Position numbers and translations under genes: made by a program
Notes under the pieces: model-generated
What the model was told of the DNA's origin: nothing
Seen by the model: the letters and a program-made list of their open reading frames with translations, nothing else
The model's database searches: none
Assembly (NCBI RefSeq): GCF_007558815.1
Contig: NZ_VLTJ01000005.1
Span: forward strand, 1 to 64,000
Direction: 5' to 3'
Origin: Verticiella sediminum
GTDB lineage: Bacteria > Pseudomonadota > Gammaproteobacteria > Burkholderiales > Burkholderiaceae_B
Length of the DNA stretch: 64,000 bases
Shown: positions 51,651 to 62,089 of the stretch, piece after piece
Layout: every line of letters starts with the position of its first letter
How positions within the stretch are numbered: the first letter of the stretch is position 1

Positions 51651-53772
51651 ATGGCAACCGTCTCTCGCGATTTTATTGACCTTGGTGCGGAGGGCGTGAG
51701 TCAGTCGCGATCTGCCATGTTCAATCGGCAGACCATTCAGGCTGCGGTGAATGAACTTCATGGGCGTTCCCAGGGAGGCTGCCTCTTGCTGCCGGCGTGT
51801 TCGGGAGGCGGTACGATCGATGTCGATCAGTACTCATATCTCTACAACGACATCACGATCGAGGGATACGGGCAGGCGACCGTCCTGCGTAATGTGACGG
51901 AGACCGAGACTTTCGGTGGCCAGGGGCGCATCTGGGATGTGGGCAACTACAACCCCAACGATATCCTGACTGAGCCCGCATATGACGTCGACCCGCTGGC
52001 GCGTGGGTCGGTCACGGCGACGCTGGTAACGGCCGGGCATGCGAGCCAGTTCGCGCCGGGTGATCTGGTGTGGGTCGCTACGAGCGAGCGCGTGGGCATG
52101 TTCGCTGTTGGGTTTCAGGCGAACCGCATCCGCTCGATTTCCGGGGCAGTGCTCACGATGGAGCGCCCCTGGTACGACGACATCGGAGGGGTGCAGCCGC
52201 AGATCTACAAATCGTCGGGCACGATCATCAATGCCAATGATGGCCGGCCTCGCCGGCTCGTTGCGGGCTGTGCATTCCGAAAGCTGCGCATTCCGAAAGC
52301 TGCGCATTGTCACCTCAGCGCCACGGGCATGGGCTACGGCAGCGGGCGGCATGTACGAATGCACGTTCGAGGATCTGTGGATGGATGTTCGCGCGGCGAT
52401 CTATCACAACGCGACGTTCTACAGCAGGTTCAACCGCATCACTTCCACGTTCTGCGACCGTTTTATCGAGTCGGGTGTGTACTCCCATGATAACGACTAC
52501 ACGGTCATCCAGGGCATCTATCAGCCGCGCGACATTCCGGTCGAGGGCGAGCCGCTCATCGGATTTAACGAGAATAGTCGTCGCGCGCGCGTGCGTAATT
52601 TCCGCATAGACGCTGGAGAATGCGCGGAGGCGGCCGTTGCATCCTGGTTCTGGGCGAGCGACTGCTCGGTAGAGGACGGAGTGGTGTATGCCCGCAACCT
52701 GACGAGTGACCTTATCAAATTCGCCCCGGGCCTGGGGCAATCGTGCTCTCGCAATGCGATTCGCCGCGTCGAGGTTGACCAGGCTACTCCTGGCCGTCTA
52801 TTGGTATTCGGCTATGGCACACAAGTAAGCGATAACGCCGATAATGTCGCCGAGGACCTCACGTTCACCGGCCCCCAGGCCCAGCCCGACGCAGTGCGCA
52901 TGGCGTCGGGTCAACGTCCTGTTGCGCGGGGAATCGTGTCCGAGCGTGGAGGCTACGTGGTGACCCAGGGGGCTGTCGAGCCGCAGCTCGAGCGCATCGT
53001 TGCACGGTCGGAGCGGCACATGATACAGACACGCTCGCGTACGGTTACGATTACCGGTGTGTCGCCCGATGGCTCTGGCGGTGTGCGGATGACCGCCGCT
53101 GATCATCTCTTGCGTTCCGGAGACCGGGTGCGCATAAGCGGCGTTTTTGGAGTGCCAGTTAACGGTAGCTGGATCGTCGCCAGCATGGATTCTGACCAGT
53201 TCGACCTTGTCGGTTCAGTGTTCAGTGGCAGCTATGAGTCGGGCGGTACGATGCGTTGGGAGGCGACGGGCCAGTTTCTTGACATGCGTGATCTATCGGC
53301 AATCGATCTCGCGCGTGTCGGCGTCAAGGTCGGCCCCCCGGGTAGCGTCACGTCCACGAACCCCAACAACGTGGTCGCCTCGACGGTCGTCCCTATCGAT
53401 ACGCTTGTTGCGGGTGACGAGATCGACGTGCGGACAAGCTGCCTGGCGAGTGGTACTGCAGGTGCGAAAACGGTGACCGTCCTGCTTAACGGCACGGCGG
53501 TTGCCACACTCGCATACACATCGGCCGAGACTGGCAACGGAGCGATCGATGTCAAGATCTACACTTCGTCCGCAACAGGCGGCAAGTACATCACCGGTAC
53601 GGTGCGAAAAGGCTCGAACGTCTCAAGCTTGCGGTCTGTACATTCGATCAACACACAAGCGGAACCGCTGCGCATCGACGTCGTTGCCTATGTCTCGTCA
53701 TCGCCAGATGTGCTCTATCCCGATGGCACGGTGATTCGCGCCAATCGATGGGGATCACTGCTAGATAGCTGA
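51651..53772 (+). pseudogene. Phage tail-spike-like beta-helix protein, frameshifted by a 16-bp duplication
   Basis: A gene of about 701 codons if repaired. ATG at 51651 has GGAG about nine bases upstream. The N-terminal part reads FIDLGAEGVSQSRSAMFNRQ, TIQAAVNELHG and ITIEGYGQATVLRN, like pectate-lyase-type right-handed beta-helix spikes. The middle continues YECTFEDLWMDVRAAIYHNA and NRITSTFCDRFIESGVYSHD. A C-terminal region holds HLLRSGDRVRISGVFGVPVN and a beta-rich end. At 52272-52303 the unit GCATTCCGAAAGCTGC is present twice in tandem. The 16 bases shift the frame so the first half stops early; removing one copy restores one continuous frame. It would be a surface-binding or depolymerising spike. 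Confidence 0.75.
52272..52303 (+). repeat. 16-bp perfect tandem duplication inside the tail-spike gene
   Basis: GCATTCCGAAAGCTGC at 52272-52287 is repeated exactly at 52288-52303 and followed by a partial third GCATT. Sixteen is not a multiple of three, so this is the frameshifting mutation of the host gene. Confidence 0.97.
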
Positions 53773-53813
53773 AGCCGCATTCCATCATTCGCACCAACTG
53801 GCCCGCCGGCGAG

Positions 53814-53830
53814 AGCCCGCGGGCTTTTTC
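53814..53830 (+). terminator. Terminator after the tail-spike gene
   Basis: The self-complementary AGCCCGCGGGCT (53814-53825) runs into TTTTTC; further GC pairing around it (GCCGGCGAG and CTTCGCC) may extend the stem. It lies 41 bases after the tail-spike stop. Confidence 0.6.
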
Positions 53831-53861
53831 TTCGCCCGCAGTCACCCCGTAAGCTCCCCTG

Positions 53862-54130
53862 TCAAGTAGACAACGACAGATACAGAGTCGGAGCGCGGAT
53901 TAACCGAGGCATGTACTGCACCGGCCGGACGCCGCCCAGCGCTTGGTGTGGGCAGTATTCGTTGTAGTCGATCAGCCATTGGTCGGTGATGGCCTGGACC
54001 TGTTGCAGCGTGGCGAACAGATGGGCGTCGAGCACCTCGGTCCGATACGTCCGATTGAAGCGCTCGATGAAGGCATTCTGGTTAGGCTTGCCCGGCTGGA
54101 TATATCGAACGGCGATGCCTTTGGCAGTTG
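53862..54130 (-). mobile_element. Truncated IS3-family transposase (OrfB C-terminus)
   Basis: Minus-strand frame ending at TGA 53862-53864 encodes the end of an IS3-type DDE transposase: VRYIQPGKPNQNAFIERFNR, TYRTEVLDAHLFATLQQVQA, ITDQWLIDYNEYCPHQALGG, with the last catalytic Glu in the FIERFN block. Only about 90 codons remain; the first two catalytic acids, OrfA and the left end are missing. The right end is probably near 53860, as IS3 elements begin or end with TG/CA. It abuts the broken integrase at 54131-54135. Confidence 0.85.
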
Positions 54131-54134
54131 CCTA

Positions 54135-55262
54135 TTGTGGTTGAGGCACATTTCCGAGATGTCGCGTCCCACACCCAACGCTCGCAAATGCGAGCGACCT
54201 GTCGAGCGGAGGTCGTGTGGGGTGAAGCGGCGAACAGGAGGGATATGGTGCTCGAGCCAGTACTTGATAGCGTCGGCGATCGTGTTGTTGTTGATGTGGT
54301 TATCGCCGTGCGCTCACTCGAGGCGGCTGTAGGTGCGGGCAGGTACAACGAACTCGGAGTTCCAGGCCAATGGCCGCAGTTCGTGGAACCAGCCGGCCAC
54401 CGGCGGCGTCAGGGGCACGTCCATAGCCGTTCCGGTTTTCGACGCCAGTATTTGCCAGCGCGCAGCCCAGAGCGTCGACGGTCTCCTCGTCAAGGTGCAC
54501 ATTGGCCCAAAGCGCGGTCACGAACTCGTTCGACCGAACCATCGTGGCAAGCAGCACCCATACCGCCAACTGGTTGATGCGGTTCATCGACGGGTTCATG
54601 ACGTGCTTCAGCTCCGCGTTCGTGAGCATGAGCCGCTTGCGTGGTGCGGGGCGTTTGCCGATCACCGCTTCGAGGTCGATGTCTGTGCAAGGATGCGTCG
54701 TGATGACGTGCTGGCCGGGCCCGTGCTTGAACAGTTCCTTGGCGACGATCCAGAAGGATTCAGCTTCGCGCCAGCCGCGCTCTTGGTAGCGGCGGAGCAG
54801 AGTCGCAATATCAGACCCGTTGATGGACGGCGCCGGACGCCCGCCGAACTGCGTGCGTATGCGTTTTCGCTGGCGACTGTAGGTGCGATTGGTGCTCGCG
54901 GACAGGCCGGGCAGTATCTTCGTCTGGTAGTCGTCGATAAGCCAGGCAACGGACTTCTCGGCCTGCGCCGCTCGTTTCGCTGCTTGCTTCTCTGCCGCAG
55001 GGTCCGCGCCGGCATCGATCTGAACCCGATAAGAGCTGGCGAGCTTGCGTGCACTCGCCAACGCCAAGTCTGGGTAGTTGCCCAGCGTCAATTCTCGGCG
55101 TTTTCCAGCAAAGCGATATCGGAGAACTCATGTCGCCGTGCCGCTGGCTGACAGCGTGAACGTGAGTCCACCGCCATCGGACTTCGCGACGGGGGCGCCC
55201 GCTCGAACCCAGTTGCGGAGCTGGACCTCGATGAGAGAGCCTTGTGCAGTTCTTGTTGCCAT
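54135..55262 (-). pseudogene. Tyrosine recombinase (phage/island integrase) remnant
   Basis: A P4-type integrase read from ATG at 55262. The N-terminal arm-binding domain ends in RYRFAGKRRELTLGNYPDLA, then a SAM-like core (SVAWLIDDYQTKILPGLSAS, TYSRQRKRIRTQFGGR). The catalytic part has the first Arg in LLATMVRSNEF and the HxxR in RRFTPHDLRSTGRSHLRALG. Damage: TGA at 55128-55130 where the family has Trp (SGTAT-W-VLRYRF); a frameshift near 54470-54500; TGA at 54314-54316. The sequence ends at SEMCLNHN against the IS3 piece, so the catalytic Tyr is lost. It is dead. It lies at the edge of the accessory segment next to rng. Confidence 0.85.
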
Positions 55263-55271
55263 CGTCTGACT

Positions 55272-55295
55272 GGGTAGCTTCTTCTCTAGCTACCC
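55272..55295. terminator. Hairpin between the integrase remnant and rng
   Basis: GGGTAGCT (55272-55279) and AGCTACCC (55288-55295) form an 8-bp stem with an 8-base loop, downstream of rng on its own strand and just upstream of the integrase start. It may end rng transcription. No T run on the rng side is obvious. Confidence 0.5.
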
Positions 55296-55369
55296 ACCTA
55301 GGAACCACGAAAAACAGAAAAATCAAGGACTTGATGTGATGCGTGAGACGCCGGGAAACGCCGGGATAC

Positions 55370-56829
<1,460 letters not shown>

Positions 56830-56833
<4 letters not shown>

Positions 56834-57426
56834 GGGAGGGTGATGCCGACGTGGTTGAGCAGGCGTGCGGTCTCGAACAGGGGCAGGCCCATGACGCCGG
56901 TATAGCTGCCTTCGATGCGTTCGACGAAGATGCCGGCCAGGCCCTGGATGCCGTAGGCGCCGGCCTTGTCGTAGGGTTCGCCGCTGTCGCAGTAGCGCGC
57001 GATGTCGCGCGCGGACAGGGGGCGGAACTGGACGGTGGTGATCGACACGTCTTCGTGCAGACGGCCGTCCAGGGCGGCCAGGGCGAGCGCGGTGCGCACT
57101 TCGTGGCGGGTGCCCGAGAGGCGGCCCAGCATGGCCGCCGCCTCGTCGCGGTCGGCGGGCTTGCCGAGCACGTCGTCGCCCAGGATCACCGTGGTGTCGG
57201 CGGCAAGGACCGGGCGCACCGCGAGCCCGCGCTTGCGGATCGTGACGACCCCGCGCTGCGCCTTCTCGCGCGCGGTGCGTACGACATAATCGGCGGGCGA
57301 CTCGCCCGGCAGGCGTGGCTCGTCGTCCTCGGTCGCGGCGAGCACGAGTACGTCGTGGGGAACCCGCATGTGGGAGAGCAGCTCGCGGCGGCGCGGGCTG
57401 CGTGATGCAAGATAGATGGCCGTCAT
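56830..57426 (-). CDS. maf: Maf-family nucleotide pyrophosphatase
   Basis: A 198-residue Maf/YhdE-type enzyme that hydrolyses dTTP, UTP or modified nucleotides to monophosphates. It has the N-terminal motif YLASRSPRRRELLSHM, EKAQRG, the catalytic-Asp segment PVLAADTTVILGDDVLGKP and SGTRHEVRTAL, with KAGAYGIQGLAGIFVERIEG at the C-terminus. It overlaps rng by four bases and follows rlmH by eight, one operon. Confidence 0.93.
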
Positions 57427-57434
57427 ACCCCGGA

Positions 57435-57905
57435 TTATGCCCGGTGGTAGGGGTGGTTGTGCAGTATGGCCCACGCGCGGTAGAGCTGTTCGGCCAGCAG
57501 CACGCGCACCATCGGGTGGGGCAGGGTGAGGGAGGACAGGCGCACCAGGCGGTCGCAGCGCTGCTTGAAGCCGGCGTCCAGCCCGTCCGGGCCGCCGATC
57601 ACGAAGGCTACGTCGCGCCCGTCGTTGCGCCATTGCCCGAGATGGGTCGCCAGGTCCATGGTGGTGAGGTCGCGGCCGCGTTCGTCCAGGGCGATGCGTA
57701 GCGCGCCGGCCGGCAGCGCGGCGTCGATGCGCTGGGCTTCGGCGGCCATCATCTGCGCGGGCGTGCGGCCGCTGGTGCGCGGCTCGGGCTTGATCTCGCG
57801 CAGTTCGATCGGGCAGTCCGCCGGCATGCGCTTGGCGTACTCGGCGTAGGCCTCGGCGACCCAGCCGGGCATGCGGTTGCCGACGGCGGCGATGATGAGC
57901 TTCAT
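57435..57905 (-). CDS. rlmH: 23S rRNA pseudouridine-1915 N3-methyltransferase
   Basis: A 156-residue SPOUT methyltransferase that methylates pseudouridine 1915 of 23S rRNA. It opens [16 protein letters not shown], has the SAM-binding knot [14 protein letters not shown], and ends [20 protein letters not shown] then LHNHPYHRA, the nearly invariant RlmH tail. It lies three bases downstream of rsfS, the usual pairing. Confidence 0.96.
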   Translation of the reverse strand: MKLIIAAVGNRMPGWVAEAYAEYAKRMPADCPIELREIKPEPRTSGRTPAQMMAAEAQRIDAALPAGALRIALDERGRDLTTMDLATHLGQWRNDGRDVAFVIGGPDGLDAGFKQRCDRLVRLSSLTLPHPMVRVLLAEQLYRAWAILHNHPYHRA

Positions 57906-57908
57906 GCC

Positions 57909-58256
57909 TTACTGGCCGAGCTTGACCCGCACCGGCTTGCCGCCCCAGACTTCTTCCAGCGCGTAGTACTGGCGGATGGCCGGTTGCATGATGTGCACGA
58001 CGATGTCGCCCAGGTCGACCAGCACCCACTCGCCGGTTTCCTCGCCTTCGGTGGCGACGATGGGCACCTCGAGCGCCTTGGCCTTCTCGCGCACGCTGTT
58101 GGCGAGCGCGCGCGTCTGCCGGTTGGAGGTCGCGCTGGCGATCACCACGCGGTCGAACAGGCCCGTCAGATGGGTGGTGTTGAAGACCTTGATGTCCTGC
58201 GCCTTGACGTCTTCCAGGGCGTCGACGACGGCGCGTTGCAGTTTTCTGAGATCCAT
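57909..58256 (-). CDS. rsfS: Ribosomal silencing factor RsfS
   Basis: A 115-residue RsfS (Iojap/YbeB) protein that binds L14 of the large subunit and blocks subunit joining when nutrients are short. It has VDALEDVKAQDIKVFNTTHL, TGLFDRVVIASATSNRQTRA, GEETGEWVLVDLGDIVVHIM and the end IRQYYALEEVWGG, all typical. It sits between nadD and rlmH in the conserved order. Confidence 0.96.
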   Translation of the reverse strand: MDLRKLQRAVVDALEDVKAQDIKVFNTTHLTGLFDRVVIASATSNRQTRALANSVREKAKALEVPIVATEGEETGEWVLVDLGDIVVHIMQPAIRQYYALEEVWGGKPVRVKLGQ

Positions 58257-58266
58257 GTAGAAGTCG

Positions 58267-58902
58267 TCAGGTCCGATAGAGATGGTGAGTGCGGATGTAG
58301 TCGGCGACGGCTGGGGGTGTGAGTCCGTCGATGGGTTGGCCGCGGCGCAGGCGCTCGCGGATGTCGGTGGCCGAGGCGTTGCGCGGCGCGAAAGGCACGT
58401 GCAGTACGCTGCGGCCGTGCGCGTCCAGCCATTGCTTGAGCGCGGCGGGTGCCTCGGGCGGATGGCCGGGGCGCTCGGCGACGGCCAGTTGCACGCGGGC
58501 GGCGATCTCCTGCCAATCGCGCCAGGTGTCGAAGTTGCGTAGCTGGTCGCTGCCCATGAGCCAGAACAGCGTTTGGCCGGGGTCTTCGCCCGCCTTCAGT
58601 TCGCGCAGGGTCTGCACCGTGTAGGTCGGCCCGCCGCGGCGGATCTCGCCGTCGTTGATGGTCAGGCCGTCGCGGCCCTGGATCGCCAGCGCGAGCATGG
58701 CCAGACGCTGGTCCGCGCTGGCGCCCAGGGCGCCGCGCTGCCATGGCTGCGCGGCCGGCAGCAACTGCACTTCGTCCAGCGCGAGCGCGCAGCGCGCGCT
58801 CTGCGCGAGATCCAGGTGGGTGCAATGAATCGGGTCGAAGCTGCCGCCGAGCAGCCCGACGCGCCGGGCATCGGCCGCATGCACGGGCTGGCTCAAACCC
58901 AT
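58267..58902 (-). CDS. nadD: Nicotinate-mononucleotide adenylyltransferase
   Basis: A 211-residue enzyme that makes nicotinic acid adenine dinucleotide. The nucleotidyl-transferase motif is [20 protein letters not shown]; the usual HxGH is HCTH here, with Thr in place of Gly, a small departure to note. It also has [26 protein letters not shown] and the ISSTxIR-like [17 protein letters not shown] at 58902 lies inside the hemF end, an overlap of ten bases. It is followed by rsfS after ten bases. Confidence 0.92.
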   Translation of the reverse strand: MGLSQPVHAADARRVGLLGGSFDPIHCTHLDLAQSARCALALDEVQLLPAAQPWQRGALGASADQRLAMLALAIQGRDGLTINDGEIRRGGPTYTVQTLRELKAGEDPGQTLFWLMGSDQLRNFDTWRDWQEIAARVQLAVAERPGHPPEAPAALKQWLDAHGRSVLHVPFAPRNASATDIRERLRRGQPIDGLTPPAVADYIRTHHLYRT

Positions 58903-59786
58903 TCGCGGGGAACGAGGAATTCGGCGAGCCCGGCCTCGGCGCTGCCGGCCTCGGGATGGTAGTCGTAGCGCCAGGCGGCGCCGGGCGGCATGGACATCAG
59001 GATCGATTCGGTGCGTCCGCCGGACTGCAGGCCGAACAGGGTGCCGCGATCGTAGACGAGGTTGAACTCGACGTAGCGGCCGCGCCGGTAGGCCTGGAAA
59101 GCGCGCTCGCGCTCGCCGTAGGCCAAGCCGCGCCGACGCTCGACGATGGGCAGGTAGGCGGCCAGGAAGGCGTCGCCCACCGCGCGGGTGATCGCGAACG
59201 ATGCGTCGAAGCCGGGCTCGTTGAGGTCGTCGAAGAACACCCCGCCCACGCCGCGCGTCTCGTTGCGGTGCTTCAGGAAGAAATACTCGTCGCACCAGGC
59301 CTTGTAGCGGACATACCATTCGGCGCCGTGCGGCGCGAGGGCGTCGGCGCACACCTGGTGGAAGTGCCGCGCGTCTTCCTCGAACGGATAGTAGGGTGTG
59401 AGATCCATGCCGCCGCCGAACCAGAACACGTCGCCCGCCACGAAGGCGCGCACGTTCATGTGCGTGGTCGGGATGTACGGATTGCGCGGATGCAGCACCA
59501 TCGACACGCCCATGGCCTCCCACGGGCGGCCGGCGAGTTCGGGACGCCGCGCGGTGGCCGACGGGGGCAGGGTGCTGCCGCGCACGTCGCTGAAGAGCAC
59601 GCCCGCGCGCTCGAACAGCTCGCCGCCCTCGATGAGGCGCGAGATGCCGCCGCCGCCCTCGGCGCGTTCCCAGGTGTCGGTGAGAAAGGCGGCCTGGCCG
59701 GCCTCCTCCAGCGCACCGACGATGCTCGCCTGCAGGCCGGTGAAGTAGTTGCGCAGCGCGTTCTTGCGCTCGTCCTCAAGACTCAT
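58893..59786 (-). CDS. hemF: Oxygen-dependent coproporphyrinogen III oxidase
   Basis: A 297-residue haem biosynthesis enzyme that oxidatively decarboxylates coproporphyrinogen III using oxygen. Signatures are [60 protein letters not shown] and [20 protein letters not shown], in the family order. ATG at 59786 is 14 bases after the purD stop. An oxygen-requiring enzyme fits an aerobic host. Confidence 0.96.
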   Translation of the reverse strand: MSLEDERKNALRNYFTGLQASIVGALEEAGQAAFLTDTWERAEGGGGISRLIEGGELFERAGVLFSDVRGSTLPPSATARRPELAGRPWEAMGVSMVLHPRNPYIPTTHMNVRAFVAGDVFWFGGGMDLTPYYPFEEDARHFHQVCADALAPHGAEWYVRYKAWCDEYFFLKHRNETRGVGGVFFDDLNEPGFDASFAITRAVGDAFLAAYLPIVERRRGLAYGERERAFQAYRRGRYVEFNLVYDRGTLFGLQSGGRTESILMSMPPGAAWRYDYHPEAGSAEAGLAEFLVPREWV

Positions 59787-59800
59787 GCTGCCCTCCCGTG

Positions 59801-61105
59801 TCAGGACCGGGCCTGGCCCGGCTTGGCGTTGATGGCGCGCCAGCCGATGTCGCGGCGCACCTGCGAGCCCGCGAAATGGATGCGGTCGACGGCCTGGTAG
59901 GCGCGCTGCTGCGCGAGCTTGACCGAGTCGCCCAGCGCCGTCACACAGAGCACCCGGCCGCCCGAGGTGACGACCTTGTCGCCGTCCTGGCGGGTGCCGG
60001 CGTGGAACACCATGCAGTCCTGGGCCTCGGCGGGCAGGCCGTCGATGGCGTCGCCGGCGCGCGGCGTGGCGGGGTAGTTCGCCGCGGCCATGACCACGCC
60101 CAGCGCGGTGCGGCGATCCCAATCGATCTCGGCCTGGTCGAGCGTGCCGTTGACCGCGTGCTCGAACACCCTGGTGAGATCGCTCTTGATGCGCATCATG
60201 ATCGGCTGGGTTTCCGGATCGCCCATGCGGCAATTGAACTCCAGCACCTTGATGGTGGCGGGCTGGGTGTCCGTGGCCGGCGCGATCATGAGGCCGGCGT
60301 AGAGAAAGCCGGTGAAGGGCGTGCCGTCGTGGGTCATGCCGTGGATGGTGGGCAGGATCACCTCGCGCATGATGCGGTTGTGCAACTGCGGGGTGACGAT
60401 GGGCGCGGGCGAGTAGGCGCCCATGCCGCCGGTGTTGGGGCCCTGGTCGCCGGTGAGCAGCCGCTTGTGGTCCTGGCTGGTGGCCAGCGGCAGTACGTGC
60501 TGGCCGTCACAGAGGACGATGAAGCTGGCTTCCTCGCCGAGCAGGCACTCCTCGATCACCACGCGCGCGCCGGCCGCGCCCAGCGAGCCGTCGCCCAGCA
60601 TGGCGTCGATCGCCTGATGCGCTTCGTCCGCCGTCTGGGCCACGACCACGCCCTTGCCGGCGGCCAGGCCGTCGGCCTTGATGACGATGGGCGCGCCCTG
60701 TTCGTCCACGTAGGCATGGGCGGCGGCCGGATCGGTGAAGGTCTGGTAGCGCGCGGTGGGGATGTTGTGGCGCACCATGAACTGCTTGGCGAAGTCCTTG
60801 GAGCTTTCAAGCTGCGCGGCGGCCTGGGTGGGACCGAAGATCTTGAGCCCGCGCGCGCGGAACACGTCGACCACGCCGGCGGCCAGCGGCGCTTCGGGGC
60901 CGACCACGGTGAATGCGACCTGGTTGGCCTGCGCGAAGTCGGCGAGGGCTTCGAGGTCCGTGATCTCGACATTCTGCAGGCGGTCGTCGCGGGCCGTGCC
61001 CCCGTTGCCGGGAGCGACGTAGACCGTCTCGACGCGATTGGACTGGGCCAGGCGCCAGGCCAGGGCGTGTTCGCGGCCGCCGGAGCCGATGATCAGGATA
61101 CGCAT
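59801..61105 (-). CDS. purD: Phosphoribosylamine-glycine ligase
   Basis: A 434-residue ATP-grasp ligase for the second step of purine synthesis. It starts [20 protein letters not shown], then [17 protein letters not shown]-grasp residues in [18 protein letters not shown], a Glu/metal region with [15 protein letters not shown], and a C-terminal [23 protein letters not shown] at 61105 fits the family start exactly. It is followed by hemF and preceded by yebC on the same strand. Confidence 0.96.
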   Translation of the reverse strand: MRILIIGSGGREHALAWRLAQSNRVETVYVAPGNGGTARDDRLQNVEITDLEALADFAQANQVAFTVVGPEAPLAAGVVDVFRARGLKIFGPTQAAAQLESSKDFAKQFMVRHNIPTARYQTFTDPAAAHAYVDEQGAPIVIKADGLAAGKGVVVAQTADEAHQAIDAMLGDGSLGAAGARVVIEECLLGEEASFIVLCDGQHVLPLATSQDHKRLLTGDQGPNTGGMGAYSPAPIVTPQLHNRIMREVILPTIHGMTHDGTPFTGFLYAGLMIAPATDTQPATIKVLEFNCRMGDPETQPIMMRIKSDLTRVFEHAVNGTLDQAEIDWDRRTALGVVMAAANYPATPRAGDAIDGLPAEAQDCMVFHAGTRQDGDKVVTSGGRVLCVTALGDSVKLAQQRAYQAVDRIHFAGSQVRRDIGWRAINAKPGQARS

Positions 61106-61178
61106 GATATTTCGGGTTACAGACACGTTGAAGCCGCCGCCCCGGGTGGGACAGCGGCGGGATGCAGCGGGGCGGCGC

Positions 61179-61910
61179 TCAGTTCTGCTCGTCGAGCACG
61201 GCCGTGGTGTACACCTCCTGGACATCGTCCAGGGCCTCGAGAGCGTCCAGCAGCTTCTGCATGCGGACGGCGTCCTCGCCGGTGAGTTCGGTTTCGTTCA
61301 ATGCCTTCATGACGATGCCGTCGACTTCGGCCTTCAGGCCGGCGGCGTCGAAGGCCTTCTTGACGGCGGGGTAGTCGCCGGGCGCGCAGATCACTTCGAT
61401 CACGCCTTCGTCGTCGGTCTGGATGTCCTCGGCGCCGGCTTCCAGGCCGGCCTCCATCACCGCGTCCTCGGAAGTGCCGGGGGCGAAGATGAACTGGCCG
61501 CAGTGCTTGAACATGAAGGCCACCGAGCCTTCCTGGCCCAGGTTGCCGCCGTTCTTGGCGAAGGCGTGGCGGACTTCGGCCACGGTGCGGGTGCGGTTGT
61601 CGGTCATGCAGTCGACGATGACCGCGGCCCCGCCGATGCCATAGCCTTCGTAGCGGATTTCGTCGTAGTTGACGCCGTCGGCGCCGCCCGTGCCGCGCGC
61701 GATGGCGCGCTGGACGTTGTCCTTGGGCATGTTGGCGTCGGTGGCCTTGTCCCAGGCCAGGCGCAGGCGCGGATTGGCATCCGGGTCGGGCCCGCCCGCG
61801 CGCGCCGCCACCGTGATTTCACGGATGATCTTGGTCCAGAGTTTGCCGCGCTTGGCGTCTTGACGCCCTTTGCGATGCTGGATGTTCGCCCACTTCGAAT
61901 GCCCTGCCAT
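61179..61910 (-). CDS. yebC: YebC/PmpR family regulatory or translation protein
   Basis: A 243-residue YebC-family protein. It opens [20 protein letters not shown], then [36 protein letters not shown] and [20 protein letters not shown], which are close to invariant. Members have been reported as transcription regulators and, more recently, as helpers of translation at difficult sequences. ATG at 61910 gives the conserved MAGHSKW start. It is divergent from comEC, 179 bases away, and upstream of purD. Confidence 0.95.
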   Translation of the reverse strand: MAGHSKWANIQHRKGRQDAKRGKLWTKIIREITVAARAGGPDPDANPRLRLAWDKATDANMPKDNVQRAIARGTGGADGVNYDEIRYEGYGIGGAAVIVDCMTDNRTRTVAEVRHAFAKNGGNLGQEGSVAFMFKHCGQFIFAPGTSEDAVMEAGLEAGAEDIQTDDEGVIEVICAPGDYPAVKKAFDAAGLKAEVDGIVMKALNETELTGEDAVRMQKLLDALEALDDVQEVYTTAVLDEQN

Positions 61911-62089
61911 GAGTCGCCGTATTGCCTCGTTCACGTTTGGTGATTGGCGCGTATTTTACCGTGTGCGGGGCAGGGCGCGCGCAGGTGCCCGGTCCGTCGG
62001 GGTGCAGTGTGTGGGAATGCACGCACGTCCTGCGCGCAGCCCCGGGCGCGTCGCTAGGATGGGTTCCTCGTGGTAAAGCCGGGGGACGC

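Noticed and set aside
55349-55365. Short repeat CGCCGGGAAACGCCGGGA as an attachment site next to the integrase
   Set aside because: It is near the right place, but no second copy was found at the other edge of the accessory segment and no tRNA is present.
61134-61160. Terminator between yebC and purD
   Set aside because: A 7-bp GC dyad with a 13-base loop and no T run; too weak in this GC context, and the genes may be co-transcribed.
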